A stretch of DNA of 64,000 nucleotides from positions 1-64,000 of the forward strand of contig NZ_MSCV01000026.1 in assembly GCF_002005105.1 (NCBI RefSeq), written 5' to 3'. A model generated the notes under the pieces. It did not search any database. It saw nothing but the letters and a program-made list of their open reading frames with translations, and was not told the DNA's origin. The position numbers were made by a program, and so were the translations under genes. Positions 39,332 to 49,880 of this stretch are shown here, one piece after another (the first letter of the stretch is position 1; every line of letters begins with the position of its first letter). The stretch comes from Methylocaldum sp. 14B. GTDB taxonomy: Bacteria; Pseudomonadota; Gammaproteobacteria; Methylococcales; Methylococcaceae.

Positions 39332-42079
39332 CTACTGCTCCTGTTTCTTCAGCAACGCGATGCTCAAAGCCAGGATCACCGGAATGGCAAGGACAAGCGG
39401 CACCAGCCGGGAACTGAGGTCGGCGAAACCCAATGCCTTCGAAAAAGTGCCCCGGCTGATGGTCAGGAAATGGGTGGTCGGGTAAATCTCGCCGATCACG
39501 CGCGCCCCGCCTTCCAGCGAGGACACGGGGTCGAGCATGCCGGAAAATTGCGAGGCCGGAAGCATGGTCGCGATCATGGTGGCGAAAATAGCGGCGATCT
39601 GGGTGCGGGTGAAGGCCGAGATCAGGAGGCCAAGGCCGGTGGCGGCCGTCACGTAGAGCAGCGCGGCCACGGTCAGCAGCAGGAAGTCGCCCTTGTGCGG
39701 AACGCCGAAGGCGAACACGGCCAGCACCGACAGTAGAAAAAAATTGAGCATCGCCAAAGCGATATAAGGCAGTTGCTTGCCGATCAGGAACTCGGTCTTG
39801 CTTACCGGGGTGACGTACAAGTTGAGGATGGAACCGAGTTCCTTCTCGCGCACCACGCTGAGCGCACTGAGCATGGCCGGGATCAGCATCAGCAGCAGCG
39901 GAATCACCGCCGGCACCATGGCCGGCAGACTCTTGACGTCCGGGTTGTAGCGATAGCGCGTCTCGATCGAGATCAACCCGGCGGGAAGGCGTCCCGTGTC
40001 ACGCCGGCGCGCCTGCTCCATTAGCCAGCCCTGGTGCATGGCCTGTACGTAGCCGCGCACGTTCTCGGCGCGCGTGGGCATGGCGCCGTCGATCCAGGCG
40101 CCGATCTCGACATGGTTGCCACGCGCCGCGTCGCGCGCGAAATCGGGCGGAATCTCCAGCGCCAGGCTCAGTTCGCCGCTGCGCATGCGGCGGTCGATTT
40201 CGTCGTAATCGGCGATCGGTGGCTGTTCGATAAAATAACGCGAGCCTGCGAGGTCGAGCGTGTAATTGTGGCTGAGCGTGGTCTGATCGCGATCGAGCAC
40301 GGCAAAGCGCAGATCCTCGACGTCCATGCTGATGCCGTAGCCCATGATGAACATGAGAAGCACCGTACCGAATAGCGATATGACCCCCCGGAGCGGATCG
40401 CGGCGCAATTCCAGCGCTTCGCGCCAGCTGTAGCTGAACAACCGCAACAGGCTGAAGCGGGCGGCGGGCGCGTGCGCCACGGCAGCGGTCCGGGCCGCCG
40501 GAGGCGACATCTCCGCCGCCGGCACCTCGTCCTGGCCGCTCGCGCCTTTCAAATAGGCGATGAAGGCGTCCTCCAGCGTGGCCGTGCCGCTGCGCTCGAC
40601 GAGTGCGGCGGGGGTGTCGCTGGCGAGCACCTTGCCGGCGTGCATCAGAGAGATGCGATCGCAGCGCTCGGCCTCATTCATGAAGTGGGTGGAAATGAAG
40701 ATGGTGACCCGGTCGCGGCGCGCGAGATCAATCATCAGCTGCCAGAACATATCGCGCGCCACCGGGTCGACGCCGGAGGTCGGTTCGTCGAGAATCAGGA
40801 GATCCGGCCGGTGGATGACCGCCACCGCCAGCGACAAGCGCTGGCGCAGACCCAAAGGCAGGGCGTCGGGCAGTGTGTCCATAACCGCGGCCAAAAGGAA
40901 ACGCTTCGCCACTTCGTCGACCCGGGCCGGAATATCGGCGGGAGTCAGGTGAAACAGCTTGGCGTGCAATTCCAGGTTTTGCCGCACGGTCAGCTCGGAA
41001 TACAGTGAAAACGCCTGCGACATGTAGCCGACGCGCTTCCGGGTTTCGAGATTTCGCGCATCGACCACCCGGCCGAACAGGCGCGCCTCGCCTTCGCTGG
41101 GCGGCAAGAGTCCGGTGAGCATTTTCATCGTGGTCGTCTTGCCGCTGCCGTTGGAGCCGAGAAAGCCGAAAATCTCGCCGCGTTCGATGCGTAGATTGAC
41201 ATGATCGACGGCGACGAAATCGCCGAAACGCATGGTGAGATCACGCGCTTCGATGGCGATTTCCGGTGTGCCGCCGACCTCGCGGGGCGGAATGACGACT
41301 TCCGTGTAGCCTGTGCGCTTTTCCTCCGGCAGCAGCCGAATGAACGCCACTTCCAGCTTATCGGCGCCGGTGCGTTCGCGCAGTTCGGACGCGGTGCCGG
41401 TCGCGAGAATTTTTCCGGCGTCCATCGCCACCAGCCAATCGAAGCGCTCCGCTTCCTCCATGTAGGCGGTCGAGACCAACACGCTCATGCCGGCATGGCG
41501 CCGACGCAGACGGGCGATCAATTCCCAAAACTGGGCGCGCGACAATGGATCGACGCCGGTGGTCGGCTCGTCAAGCACCAGGAGGTCCGGGTCGTGGATC
41601 AGCGCACAGCAAAGCCCCAGCTTTTGCTTCATGCCGCCCGACAGCTTGCCCGCGGGGCGGTCCCGGAAGGGTGCGAGACCGGTGCTTTCGAGCAGTTCCT
41701 CTATTCGCCCGCTGCGCTCGGCTTCCCCTTGGCCGAACAGCCGGCCGAAGAAATCGACGTTCTCGAACACCGATAAGGTGTGATAGAGATTCTTGCCCAG
41801 CCCCTGCGGCATGTAAGCGATGCGCGGGTACAGCTCGCGGCGGTGGACGGCATCCGCGATATCGCCGCCCAGCACCTCGATCCGCCCCAGCTGCATTTTC
41901 CGGGCGCCGGTAAGCAGCGACATCAGGCTCGACTTGCCCACGCCATCGGGCCCGATCAAACCCACCATACAGTTGCCAGGAATATCCAGACTCAGATTGT
42001 CGAGAGCCGGATTTCCCCCGTAGCGGAGACTGACGCCCCGAATGCGGACGACCGGCGCGGCGGGCGTAGCGGTATTCAT
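39332..42079 (-). CDS. Fused ABC transporter: two ATPase domains plus ABC-2 permease (RbbA-like)
   Basis: 915-aa fusion. First ATPase domain: Walker [11 protein letters not shown], signature LSGGMKQKL, Walker [14 protein letters not shown]. Second: [14 protein letters not shown], a degenerate signature [11 protein letters not shown], and [13 protein letters not shown]. From about residue 545 an ABC-2 permease domain follows, with [19 protein letters not shown]. Domain order and size match E. coli RbbA/YhiH (911 aa). The ATG at 42079 overlaps the HlyD stop (ATGA) and is preferred to one 33 bases upstream. Probable drug or lipid exporter, not a ribosome factor. Confidence 0.9.
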   Translation of the reverse strand: MNTATPAAPVVRIRGVSLRYGGNPALDNLSLDIPGNCMVGLIGPDGVGKSSLMSLLTGARKMQLGRIEVLGGDIADAVHRRELYPRIAYMPQGLGKNLYHTLSVFENVDFFGRLFGQGEAERSGRIEELLESTGLAPFRDRPAGKLSGGMKQKLGLCCALIHDPDLLVLDEPTTGVDPLSRAQFWELIARLRRRHAGMSVLVSTAYMEEAERFDWLVAMDAGKILATGTASELRERTGADKLEVAFIRLLPEEKRTGYTEVVIPPREVGGTPEIAIEARDLTMRFGDFVAVDHVNLRIERGEIFGFLGSNGSGKTTTMKMLTGLLPPSEGEARLFGRVVDARNLETRKRVGYMSQAFSLYSELTVRQNLELHAKLFHLTPADIPARVDEVAKRFLLAAVMDTLPDALPLGLRQRLSLAVAVIHRPDLLILDEPTSGVDPVARDMFWQLMIDLARRDRVTIFISTHFMNEAERCDRISLMHAGKVLASDTPAALVERSGTATLEDAFIAYLKGASGQDEVPAAEMSPPAARTAAVAHAPAARFSLLRLFSYSWREALELRRDPLRGVISLFGTVLLMFIMGYGISMDVEDLRFAVLDRDQTTLSHNYTLDLAGSRYFIEQPPIADYDEIDRRMRSGELSLALEIPPDFARDAARGNHVEIGAWIDGAMPTRAENVRGYVQAMHQGWLMEQARRRDTGRLPAGLISIETRYRYNPDVKSLPAMVPAVIPLLLMLIPAMLSALSVVREKELGSILNLYVTPVSKTEFLIGKQLPYIALAMLNFFLLSVLAVFAFGVPHKGDFLLLTVAALLYVTAATGLGLLISAFTRTQIAAIFATMIATMLPASQFSGMLDPVSSLEGGARVIGEIYPTTHFLTISRGTFSKALGFADLSSRLVPLVLAIPVILALSIALLKKQEQ

Positions 42080-43137
42080 CTCGACAGTTTTATCTGGAGC
42101 TCGGGAGGCCATGCGGCATCCGGGTCGAGCTTGACGTAGGCCATGCCCGGCAAGCCGGTCTTGACCTGCTCGAGATGCCGCTTCAGGAGTTCGCGATCGA
42201 TATGGGCGCGCACGCGGAACATCAACTTGAGGCGTTCGGTTTCGGTCTCCACGGTTTTCGGGGTGAACTGGGCGACGCTGGAGACGAAGCTGGCCTTGGC
42301 CGGGATCACGTAGTTCGGCGCGGCGTCGAGAACCAGATGGACGTCGCTGCCGAGCGCGACCCTACCCGCCGCCTCTGTAGGTAAAAAGAAGGTCATGTAG
42401 ACGTCGGAAAGATCCACCATGTTGAGCACGCGCCCGCCGGCGCTTAGGACTTCGCCGGGTTCGGCGACGCGGTACTGCACGCGGCCGTCGCGCGGCGCCT
42501 TCAGTTCAGCATCGTCGATATCGGCCTGCAGGCGAGCGACTGTCGCCTTGGCTGCCGCGATTACCGACTGCGCTTCCACCACCTGCGACTTCGCCGCGTC
42601 GATGCCGGCCCGCGCCGCCGCAACTTGGGCCTGGGCCGCGTTGACCGTGGCCCGCGCGGCCAGCAACCGGGCACGGTCATCGTCGAGTTGCTGTAGCGGA
42701 ACGGCGCCTTCGTCGACGAGCGCCAGCGAACGGCGCAGGCGCTTCTCGGCGGCATCGAGTTCGGCGCGGCGCTGGGCGACGACCGCCTCCGCGGCGGCCT
42801 GTTCGTTCTCACGCTGAGCGACCATGGATTGCGCCGTAAGGTAAGCGTTCTCGGCCTGGCGAACCTGGGCCCGCGCTTCGGCTTGCTGGGCACGCAGCAC
42901 GTCCGTGTCCATACGCGCGAGCACCTCGCCGGCCTCCACGAAATCGCCTTCCCGTGCCAGGATTTCGACGACGCGGCCCGGAATCTTGGTGGCGATATCG
43001 ATCTCGGTCGCTTCGATGCGGCCGTTGCCGGCGGCGATACCCTCGGGCAACCCCTCCGGGCGCAAGACCCACCATAGCGCGGCAACTGCGACGCCGGCGC
43101 CGACGAGGATCAGCGCCCAGTTCGTCCTTTTGCTCAT
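42076..43137 (-). CDS. HlyD-family periplasmic adaptor (YhiI-like)
   Basis: 353-aa membrane-fusion protein. N-terminal anchor helix ([19 protein letters not shown]), a split lipoyl domain ([17 protein letters not shown] and [13 protein letters not shown]), a long alanine-rich coiled coil between them (about residues 75-205), and a C-terminal barrel. It bridges the inner-membrane ABC parts to the outer-membrane channel. It is coupled by 4-base overlaps to both neighbours, so the operon is complete for tripartite export. Confidence 0.9.
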   Translation of the reverse strand: MSKRTNWALILVGAGVAVAALWWVLRPEGLPEGIAAGNGRIEATEIDIATKIPGRVVEILAREGDFVEAGEVLARMDTDVLRAQQAEARAQVRQAENAYLTAQSMVAQRENEQAAAEAVVAQRRAELDAAEKRLRRSLALVDEGAVPLQQLDDDRARLLAARATVNAAQAQVAAARAGIDAAKSQVVEAQSVIAAAKATVARLQADIDDAELKAPRDGRVQYRVAEPGEVLSAGGRVLNMVDLSDVYMTFFLPTEAAGRVALGSDVHLVLDAAPNYVIPAKASFVSSVAQFTPKTVETETERLKLMFRVRAHIDRELLKRHLEQVKTGLPGMAYVKLDPDAAWPPELQIKLSR

Positions 43138-44576
43138 GATTTTCCCTGAATGGTTTCCGGCTGTAGCGGCCTAGGGTTTGCGCCGCCACCCAAGGCTTTA
43201 TACACCGCGATCAGATTCGTGGAAGCCCCCGCTTCGGACCGGGCCAGCTCGATTTCGGCGACATAAAGAGCGCGCTGAGCATCCAGGACGTCCAAAAACG
43301 AGATGACGCCGACGTTATAGCGTAACTGGGACAACCGAACCGATTCGCGCAGGTCCGCCACCGAACGTGCCAAGGTCTGCCGCCGCGCCTCCTCCTTGAG
43401 GTACCGGGTCAGCGCGGTTTCCGTTTCCCGAAGCGCTTCGAGCACCGCCTTTTCAAAGGCGAAATAGGCTTCTTGTTGCTGCGCTTCGGCCAAATCGATA
43501 CCGGCACGGATGCGTCCGAAGTTGAGCAGCGGCTGCAAAAGATTGGCGCCTGTACTGTAGGAGAAAGCCGCCGATTTAAACAGGTTTTCGATGTCGGTAT
43601 TACGCAGCCCTAAAAAAGCCGATAGCGAGATTTTCGGAAACAGCTCCGCGATCGCGGCGCCTTGCATGGCAGTGGCGGAGGCCAGTTGGCGTTCGGCGAT
43701 GCGGAGATCGGGGCGATGGCGGATCGTCTCCGCAGGGGAAGCCAGGATCGCCCGCCCCGGCGCCACGGGGACGGCCCCACCCTCGTTCAACTCGGCCGCC
43801 AGGGAACCAGGCTGCTGCCCCACCAGCAGTTCCAGTTGCCGAAGAACGGCAGTCAACTCTCCCTCCAGGGCGGGAATCTGCGCCTCGGTGGTCTCGGTCT
43901 GAGCCCGTGCCCGCACCACGTCATGCCGTGTCCCCACGCCTTCGTCGAACAGCCGCTTCGTCAGCTTCAGCGTATGCCGCTGCGCATCGAGATTGGCGCG
44001 GGTGATGCCCAGCTGGTTTTGCAGGCTGCGGTATTCGATATAGCTGCGCGCCAGGTCGGCCGTCAGCGTCACCAGAGCTTGGGCGTGTTGCTCCTGCGCC
44101 GCCTCCAGGTCGGCGGATGCCGCTTCCAGCCGCCGCCGCTGACGGCCGAATAGATCGATTTCCCACAGAGCGTCGAACCCCAGCTCGAACAAGTTGTAAC
44201 GGATACCGGGCGCAAGGCCGGGGAAGGGATTGTCGGCGCGCTGGGCGCCCGCCGCGGCATCGACGGTCGGGAACAATTCCGCGCGGGTGCCGCGTCGTTC
44301 GGCCCTGGCCTGGTCGATGCGGGCCAGCGCCATCTTGAGGTCCAGGTTGCCCCCCAAGGCCTGTTCCATCAAACGGCTCAGCCGCGCATCGTCGAAGCTC
44401 TTCCACCAGGTTTTCAAAGTCTCCGGGTCGATCGGCTTCAGATCGGCGGTCGCCTCCTTTCCGGCCTGCCAGCGATCCGGGACGGCCGGCACGGGTTTCC
44501 GGTAATCGGGTCCGACGGTACATCCGGCCAAGCCGATCAGCACGCATAGCCAGCCCAGCTTAGGCGTCATAACCAT
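43134..44576 (-). CDS. TolC/OprM-type outer-membrane efflux lipoprotein
   Basis: 480-aa channel subunit of the NodT/OprM group. Lipobox near LIGLAGC, then VGPDYRKP, the usual start of mature lipoprotein efflux channels. Two tandem repeats of long helices follow, with [13 protein letters not shown] and [18 protein letters not shown] in the second half. Length is normal. It overlaps the TetR gene by 17 bases and the adaptor by 4. Confidence 0.92.
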   Translation of the reverse strand: MVMTPKLGWLCVLIGLAGCTVGPDYRKPVPAVPDRWQAGKEATADLKPIDPETLKTWWKSFDDARLSRLMEQALGGNLDLKMALARIDQARAERRGTRAELFPTVDAAAGAQRADNPFPGLAPGIRYNLFELGFDALWEIDLFGRQRRRLEAASADLEAAQEQHAQALVTLTADLARSYIEYRSLQNQLGITRANLDAQRHTLKLTKRLFDEGVGTRHDVVRARAQTETTEAQIPALEGELTAVLRQLELLVGQQPGSLAAELNEGGAVPVAPGRAILASPAETIRHRPDLRIAERQLASATAMQGAAIAELFPKISLSAFLGLRNTDIENLFKSAAFSYSTGANLLQPLLNFGRIRAGIDLAEAQQQEAYFAFEKAVLEALRETETALTRYLKEEARRQTLARSVADLRESVRLSQLRYNVGVISFLDVLDAQRALYVAEIELARSEAGASTNLIAVYKALGGGANPRPLQPETIQGKS

Positions 44577-45168
44577 GTCCCTTGAGGAACAGCGAAACGG
44601 CGGCCTCGATAAGGTGTTCCTTTTCGGCCTCGCTCAAGCCCGGCTGCAAACCCAAAAGGCAGCGTAAATGTTCATCGCCTTGCAGCATTCCTAATAGCGA
44701 TCGGCTCGATCTGTTCACATCGAGGATTTGCAAAGCGGCGCGCCCGCGCAGTTCGCCGAGATAAACCGAGAGCCGTTGCAATATCGGCTCCGGGCCGGAG
44801 CGGTATACCAACTCGCCTAGTTCCGGAAAATGCTGCTGCTCGGCGATGATCAGGCGATAGAGATTTAAGGCCTCGTTGGAATAGATGAGATCGACAAAAG
44901 CGCCGGCGATGGCTTTCAGGCCGGCTGCCGGACCGAGCGACTCGGTCTGAGCACGGGAAAGGGTGCTCAGCAAGGCTTCGCATTGTTCGCCGATCACGGC
45001 GGCGAACAATTCCTGTTTGCTGTGGAAATGACTGTAGAGCGTCGGCTTCGATACCGGCGCGGCCTCGGCGATGGCTTCCATGCTGGCACCGCTGTAGCCG
45101 CTTGCGAGAAACGTGCGCTTGGCTGCATCTAGTATGGCCTGTCGTTTTGGATTGGGGATTGTAGTCAT
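44560..45168 (-). CDS. TetR-family repressor of the export operon
   Basis: 202-aa regulator. The N-terminal helix-turn-helix is clear (AILDAAKRTFLASGYSGAS and PVSKPTLYSHFHSKQELF, about residues 10-60), followed by a ligand-binding helical domain of the AcrR/BepR type. It is the first gene of the exporter operon and lies divergent from an EmrA-like gene, with a 15-bp palindrome between them as the likely operator. It probably represses both units until a toxic ligand binds. Confidence 0.88.
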   Translation of the reverse strand: MTTIPNPKRQAILDAAKRTFLASGYSGASMEAIAEAAPVSKPTLYSHFHSKQELFAAVIGEQCEALLSTLSRAQTESLGPAAGLKAIAGAFVDLIYSNEALNLYRLIIAEQQHFPELGELVYRSGPEPILQRLSVYLGELRGRAALQILDVNRSSRSLLGMLQGDEHLRCLLGLQPGLSEAEKEHLIEAAVSLFLKGHGYDA

Positions 45169-45217
45169 GATCCTGCTCGGACGAATTGCTTTGAAGTGGA
45201 ACCGGCGACTAGACTAA

Positions 45218-45232
45218 ACTACACCGTGTAGT
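45218..45232. promoter_or_regulatory. Probable TetR operator
   Basis: ACTACACCGTGTAGT is a perfect palindrome (7-bp arms, central C) in the 80-base divergent space between the TetR gene and the EmrA-like gene. It lies 16 bases before the EmrA-like start. A sequence TAGACTAAAC just to its left could be a -10-like region, so binding would block initiation. Confidence 0.65.
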
Positions 45233-45248
45233 ACAGCAATCGAAGCCC

Positions 45249-46274
45249 ATGCGCCTCCCCTTTTCTTTAAGAACCACCCTCGTCCTCCTGACACTCATCG
45301 TTTCGACTGCGGCCGGCATCGTGTATTGGCTCGAGGCGATCCATCCGTTCGAGACTACCGACAACACCTATCTCAAGGCGCACATCAGCCTGATCAGTCC
45401 CAAAGAGACGGGCTACGTCAAGGAAGTCTTGTTCCAGGACAACCAGAAGGTGATGCCGGGCGATCTTCTCGTCGTGATCGACGACCACGACTTCCGCGCC
45501 AGGGTTGCCCAGGCGGAAGCCCAAGTCATGGTGGAAACGGCTCGCATCCAGACCCTGGAAACCGACATGCGCGCACAGAGCGCCAAGATCCGTCAGGAAG
45601 AAGCCAACATCGCCGCCGCTGAAGCCGACCTGGAACGGACCGGAAAGGACTTGAAGCGATTCGGCCATTTGGCGGCGGACGGCGCGGTGTCGGCCCAAAC
45701 CCGCGATGTTGCCGAAGCCGCCTATAAGCAGGCCGCCGCGCAACGGGAGAAATACCGTTCGTCACGGCTGGAAGCGGAAAGCCAGTTGGCCTCCCTGGAC
45801 GCCCAGATCGGCGAAACCCGGGCCAGATTGCAGGCGGCTCAAGCCGCGCTGGACCTGGCCCGTATCGATCTTGCCAACACCCATATTACGGCCCCTTTCG
45901 CCGGAATCATCGGCAATCGCAGCGTGCAGGTCGGCCAACTCGTGAAGCCCGGCACCGTACTCGGCTATCTGGTTCCGGTCGACGGGCTCTTCGTGGAAGC
46001 CAACTTCAAGGAAACCCAAATCGGACACATGCAACCGGGGCAACCGGTGGACATCCAAGTCGATGCCTACCCCGACATTCGGTTCGAAGGGACGGTGGAT
46101 AGTTTCGCGCCGGCTTCCGGGTCGGAATTCAGCCTGCTGCCGTCGGAAAACGCCACCGGCAACTTCACCAAGATCGTTAGGCGCATACCGGTAAAAATTC
46201 TGTTCCGGCCCGGCACCGACCTGAGCCGGCTGAGGCCGGGCCTTTCCACCGTGGTCAAGGTCAAAGTGCGCTAG
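45249..46274 (+). CDS. EmrA-like periplasmic adaptor without an adjacent pump
   Basis: 341-aa HlyD/EmrA-type adaptor: anchor helix (TLVLLTLIVSTAAGIVYWL), first lipoyl half (FETTDNTYLKAHISLISPK), coiled coil, second half (NTHITAPFAGIIGNRSVQVG) and an EmrA-like end (GNFTKIVRRIPVKI). The protein looks complete. EmrA adaptors work with a DHA2-type pump (EmrB) encoded next to them, but the following gene is an unrelated truncated frame on the other strand, so the pump seems lost or elsewhere. It may instead share the divergent ABC system. Confidence 0.88.
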   Translation: MRLPFSLRTTLVLLTLIVSTAAGIVYWLEAIHPFETTDNTYLKAHISLISPKETGYVKEVLFQDNQKVMPGDLLVVIDDHDFRARVAQAEAQVMVETARIQTLETDMRAQSAKIRQEEANIAAAEADLERTGKDLKRFGHLAADGAVSAQTRDVAEAAYKQAAAQREKYRSSRLEAESQLASLDAQIGETRARLQAAQAALDLARIDLANTHITAPFAGIIGNRSVQVGQLVKPGTVLGYLVPVDGLFVEANFKETQIGHMQPGQPVDIQVDAYPDIRFEGTVDSFAPASGSEFSLLPSENATGNFTKIVRRIPVKILFRPGTDLSRLRPGLSTVVKVKVR

Positions 46275-46285
46275 CGCTTGCCCCG

Positions 46286-47026
46286 TCAGGCACGGCCGGA
46301 ATTTACCGCACCGGCGTCCTGAGTTCGAGCGCAGGGCTCCAGCGCGGATTGCGTCCCGCGGCCGAGTATGCGCCGCGGAACCGGCCATTCCAGCGGCATT
46401 CCGGGAAGCCTGGGCCTCGGGTTCTGATGCTTGATCTGCAGGTTGTAGCCGATCGTGTTCATGATGAGATTGTTTTCGATCAGGCCGCCCCAAAAAGGAT
46501 GATTCCCATCCGAATTTCCGAAGTACATGCCGGTCCCGGCACCGATCACGATATTGCGGCGAACCTGCCAGTCCCAAGCCTGGCATTTCGATGAGATCGC
46601 GACCACCTGCTGATGTCGCCCGAGATTGTGGATGAGCAAATCTTCCAGGACGATGTGATGGGCGAAATTTCCCGAAGCCTGAACGCCGTTGACCATCACT
46701 CCCCTTCCGTCGATTTCCAGATTGCGAAGCGTGATATAGCTGGAGTCGTGTAGCACGACGGTGTCTTGGCCGGGCCTCGCCAGAAATATCGGGCGCCCTC
46801 CGATCCCTGCCAACGTGATCGGCTTTCCGGGTCTCCCATTGCGCCCGTCGATGAAAATTCCCTGCCGATAAACGCCGGGGCTGAAAAGCAAAGTATCTCC
46901 GGGTTTTAGGCGGGAAATCTGCCGCTTATAGTTATCCGGGTCGGCGCGCATCTCCTCCGCGGAAAGAGCGGCGCTAAAAAACACCCAGATTGCAATGGCA
47001 AAAAGTCGGGAAGCGGATCGACACAT
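46286..47026 (-). pseudogene. Truncated secreted right-handed beta-helix (pectate-lyase-like) protein
   Basis: 246-aa frame with a signal peptide (LFAIAIWVFFSAALSAEE) and a parallel beta-helix start: LKPGDTLLFSPGVYRQGIFI, SSYITLRNLEIDGRG, LEDLLIHNLGRH and VIGAGTGMYFGNSDG. After NTIGYNLQIKHQNPRPRLPG the sequence changes to an Arg/Pro/Ala-rich tail that no longer shows beta-helix rungs, and it stops 12 bases from the end of the EmrA-like gene. Members of this group are usually longer, so I infer that the C-terminal half was deleted. It could also be a functional short form. Confidence 0.55.
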
Positions 47027-47220
47027 GGACTGCTCGGTTTAATACGGACTTTAGGTTCTGCTTTGAATGCGCTCTAACCAATGGAGAGCGGACGGCCTAC
47101 CAGGCCGTACTCATTTTCACTATCTCGCGCCCTGAAGCCAAAAAACACGAGTGCTGCCGCCGGCGAAATCGTGTATTTCTTCTTGCGGCGGTCTGCCGAT
47201 TTGCGTGGTTCGCTGCGACC

Positions 47221-48450
47221 TTATCGCTTTGGCACGATCTTCCACAGTTCGCCGTTGCTCTCGTCGGTAACGACATACAATTCCCCGGCCGGACCCTGCC
47301 GTACGTCGCGCACGCGCTGGCGCCGGTCGGCCAGGAGATGCTCTTCGCCTTTCACCCGGTCGTTCACGAGGACGACGCGCACCAGCCGCTCGTCCTTGAG
47401 GTTGCCGGTAAAAAGACTGCCGCGCCACGCCGGAAAGGCATCGCCCGTGTAGAACTGCGCACCGGACGGCGCGATCACCGGGTCCCAGTAATAGACGGGT
47501 TGCTCGAATCCGGGACGGGCCGTCACCGCGCCCGGAATCGGCTCGCCCGAGTATTCCTCGCCGTAGGCTACCAGCGGCCAGCCGTAGTTCTTGCCCTTGA
47601 CGATCAGGTTCAGCTCGTCGCCGCCCTTAGCGCCGTGCTCGACCACCCAGAACCGTCCTTCCGGATCGAAGGCCGTGGCCTGGATGTTGCGATGGCCTAG
47701 CGTCCAGATCTCGGGCAGCGCGTTGGGCTGGCCGACGAAGGGATTGTCCTTCGGCGCCGAGCCGTCCGGGTTGATCCGTAGGACCTTGCCCAGATGGCTG
47801 TCGAGCTGCTGCGCGTACTTGCGCGTCTCCGCGTCCCAGCGTTCGCCGGTCGTCACGTACAGCATGCCGTCCGGACCGAAGGCGAGCCGCGAACCGTAGT
47901 GCTTGTCGCCGTCGTAGGTCGGCAGCGCCCGAAAGATCACCCGAACCTGGTCCAGGCTCCGCCGGTCGGGGGACAGCACGCCGCGGGCAACGGTGGTGCC
48001 GTTGCCGCCGCGCCGCGGTTCGGAGTAACTCCAGTAGATCGTCCGGTCGGCCGCGAAGTTCGGGCTCAGCGCGACGTCGAGCAATCCCCCCTGGCCGCGC
48101 GCGTCGACCGCCGGCACGCCGGCAATCGGCTGCCCCAGTTCGCCCTTGGCCGAGACGACCCGCATGCGGCCGGGCTTTTCCGTGACCAGCAAGTCGCCGC
48201 CGGGAAGCGGTTCCACGGCCCACGGTTTCTCCAGTCCTTTCGTGAGCACGACGACGTCGAAAGCGACATTCGATTCGATCGCGCAAGCTCGGGTCTGGCC
48301 GGGAAACGCCGGGCGCTGGTCCGGCACGTTGGGCGGGCGTGTCTCGATCGGCGGACAGGCGCCCGCCCCGCCGGACGTCTGCGCTCCGCCGCTGCCCGCC
48401 GCGGCAGCCAAAGCGATCATCGAGATGAATGCGGTGCGGAAAGTCTGCAT
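47221..48450 (-). CDS. PQQ-dependent soluble aldose sugar dehydrogenase-like protein
   Basis: 409-aa exported protein of the GDH-B/Asd (YliI) family, a six-bladed beta-propeller. Signal peptide at residues 1-24. Key segments: LEKPWAVEPLPGGDLLVTEK, GGLLDVALSPNF, HYGSRLAFGPDGMLYVTTGE with the catalytic-type histidine, GHRNIQATAFDP and ELNLIVKGKNYGWPLV with the conserved metal/PQQ-side residues. It oxidises aldoses in the periplasm using PQQ. Exact substrate is uncertain. It stands alone before the cobalamin operon. Confidence 0.88.
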   Translation of the reverse strand: MQTFRTAFISMIALAAAAGSGGAQTSGGAGACPPIETRPPNVPDQRPAFPGQTRACAIESNVAFDVVVLTKGLEKPWAVEPLPGGDLLVTEKPGRMRVVSAKGELGQPIAGVPAVDARGQGGLLDVALSPNFAADRTIYWSYSEPRRGGNGTTVARGVLSPDRRSLDQVRVIFRALPTYDGDKHYGSRLAFGPDGMLYVTTGERWDAETRKYAQQLDSHLGKVLRINPDGSAPKDNPFVGQPNALPEIWTLGHRNIQATAFDPEGRFWVVEHGAKGGDELNLIVKGKNYGWPLVAYGEEYSGEPIPGAVTARPGFEQPVYYWDPVIAPSGAQFYTGDAFPAWRGSLFTGNLKDERLVRVVLVNDRVKGEEHLLADRRQRVRDVRQGPAGELYVVTDESNGELWKIVPKR

Positions 48451-48549
48451 GGATCGGCCCTCCTTTGCCGGATGATTTCATTCTTGAGACCGGCGAGACA
48501 ATAAGAAGTGCGCCGTTCCACCGGTGCGTTCGCCGGTCGCTATGCGCCC

Positions 48550-49296
48550 CTAACCACCGGCCAGAGCCAGGCCGACCAGAACCGCGCATTCGGTGAGTTC
48601 TATCGTCGCTCCGGCGGTGTCCCCGGTAGTTCCGCCGACGCGCCGGATCATCGACAGCCGCAGCCAGCAAAACAAGGCGCCGGTTGCAAGCAAAGGCCAG
48701 GTACCGCGTACGCCGACAGCCAGTAGGATGCCGGCGAGGGTCGCGGACAACACCAGTGTGCCGCCCCGGCGCGGCAGATGCCGCGCCAGCTCGGAGCCGA
48801 GACCGCCGGGGCGTACATACGGCGTGCTGAGAAACAGCAGCAGCGGTGCGGCGCGACCCAGCACCGGCGCCAGCGCGAGGGCTGTCCAGTCGTGCCGGGC
48901 CATGACGGATTCCAGCGCGGCAGCCTTAAGGAGGAGAACCAGCACCACCACGACCACGGCGACCGGGCCGCTGCGCGGGTCTTTCATGATCGCGAGGGTG
49001 CGCTCCCGGTCGCCGAAGCCTCCAGCCCAGGCGTCGGCGCTATCCGCGAGTCCATCCAGATGCAGGGCTCCGGTCAAGGCCACCCACACCGTCAGCATGA
49101 TCGCCGCGGGCAGCCAGCCGCCGACCTCGCTCAAGAACTGGGCCAATACCGCGAGCGTCAATCCCAGACCCAAGCCGACCAGGGGATAAAACAGCAGCGA
49201 ACGACCCAGCGCCGAACCATCCGGCGGCGCATCCAGACGCACCGGCAGCCGGGTCAGGAACTGAAGAGCGATCAAAAGGGGTCTGAGTTCGCTCAT
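48550..49296 (-). CDS. cobS: Adenosylcobinamide-GDP ribazoletransferase (cobalamin synthase)
   Basis: 248-aa membrane enzyme that joins AdoCbi-GDP and alpha-ribazole (or its phosphate) in the last assembly step. Family segments: LIALQFLTRLPV near the start, GALHLDGLADSADAW with the metal-binding acids at about residues 85-99, and MKDPRSGPVAVVVV. Several membrane helices. The ATG at 49296 overlaps cobC by 4 bases. It is the last gene of the operon. Confidence 0.93.
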   Translation of the reverse strand: MSELRPLLIALQFLTRLPVRLDAPPDGSALGRSLLFYPLVGLGLGLTLAVLAQFLSEVGGWLPAAIMLTVWVALTGALHLDGLADSADAWAGGFGDRERTLAIMKDPRSGPVAVVVVVLVLLLKAAALESVMARHDWTALALAPVLGRAAPLLLFLSTPYVRPGGLGSELARHLPRRGGTLVLSATLAGILLAVGVRGTWPLLATGALFCWLRLSMIRRVGGTTGDTAGATIELTECAVLVGLALAGG

Positions 49297-49880
49297 GGAC
49301 GCACCTCCTCGCAACGCTGCCCGCTCCCGCAGAGGCTATGCAGCGAGGCGTGCGGCACGTCGATTTCGAGCAAACGGGCGAGCGGCCATTGCCGCGCATG
49401 ACAGAGCATCACGCGGATCACACCGCCATGGGTGACGAGCAGCAGACGGCGACCCAGGTTGTGCGCCGTCAGCCGGTCCCAAAGAGCATCGAGCGTCCGC
49501 TCCCGGAATGCCTCCACCGACTCCGCACCAGGCGGCGGGTGCCGGAGGGGATCGCCGAGAAAACGGGTCAGCGCGAGCGGTGCCGTGGCCATCAGCTCGG
49601 CATAGCTGCGCCCTTCCCAGTCGCCGAAATGGATCTCCCTGAGCCGTTCGTCGATTTCCAGAGGAATGCTCAATCTTTGGGCCAGGCTTGCGGCGAATGC
49701 GGCACAGCGCGACAAAGGCGAGGTGACGATCTCATCCCAGGGTCCCGCGTTGGCCACGGCGCATTCCATCTGCCGGATACCCTCGTCGGTGAGCGGATCG
49801 TCCAGGCTGCCGCGAAACCGCGTGCCACCCACGGTTTCGCCGTGGCGCAGAAGGTCGATATGAACGACACCATCACTCAC
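49293..49880 (-). CDS. cobC: Alpha-ribazole phosphatase (histidine phosphatase family)
   Basis: 195-aa histidine phosphatase. The catalytic RHG is in [12 protein letters not shown] (about residues 8-19) and the second histidine in [16 protein letters not shown] (about 147). It dephosphorylates alpha-ribazole phosphate or adenosylcobalamin phosphate. GTG start overlapping the cobT stop (GTGA); its position between cobT and cobS supports the assignment over general phosphoglycerate mutases. Confidence 0.92.
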   Translation of the reverse strand: MSDGVVHIDLLRHGETVGGTRFRGSLDDPLTDEGIRQMECAVANAGPWDEIVTSPLSRCAAFAASLAQRLSIPLEIDERLREIHFGDWEGRSYAELMATAPLALTRFLGDPLRHPPPGAESVEAFRERTLDALWDRLTAHNLGRRLLLVTHGGVIRVMLCHARQWPLARLLEIDVPHASLHSLCGSGQRCEEVRP

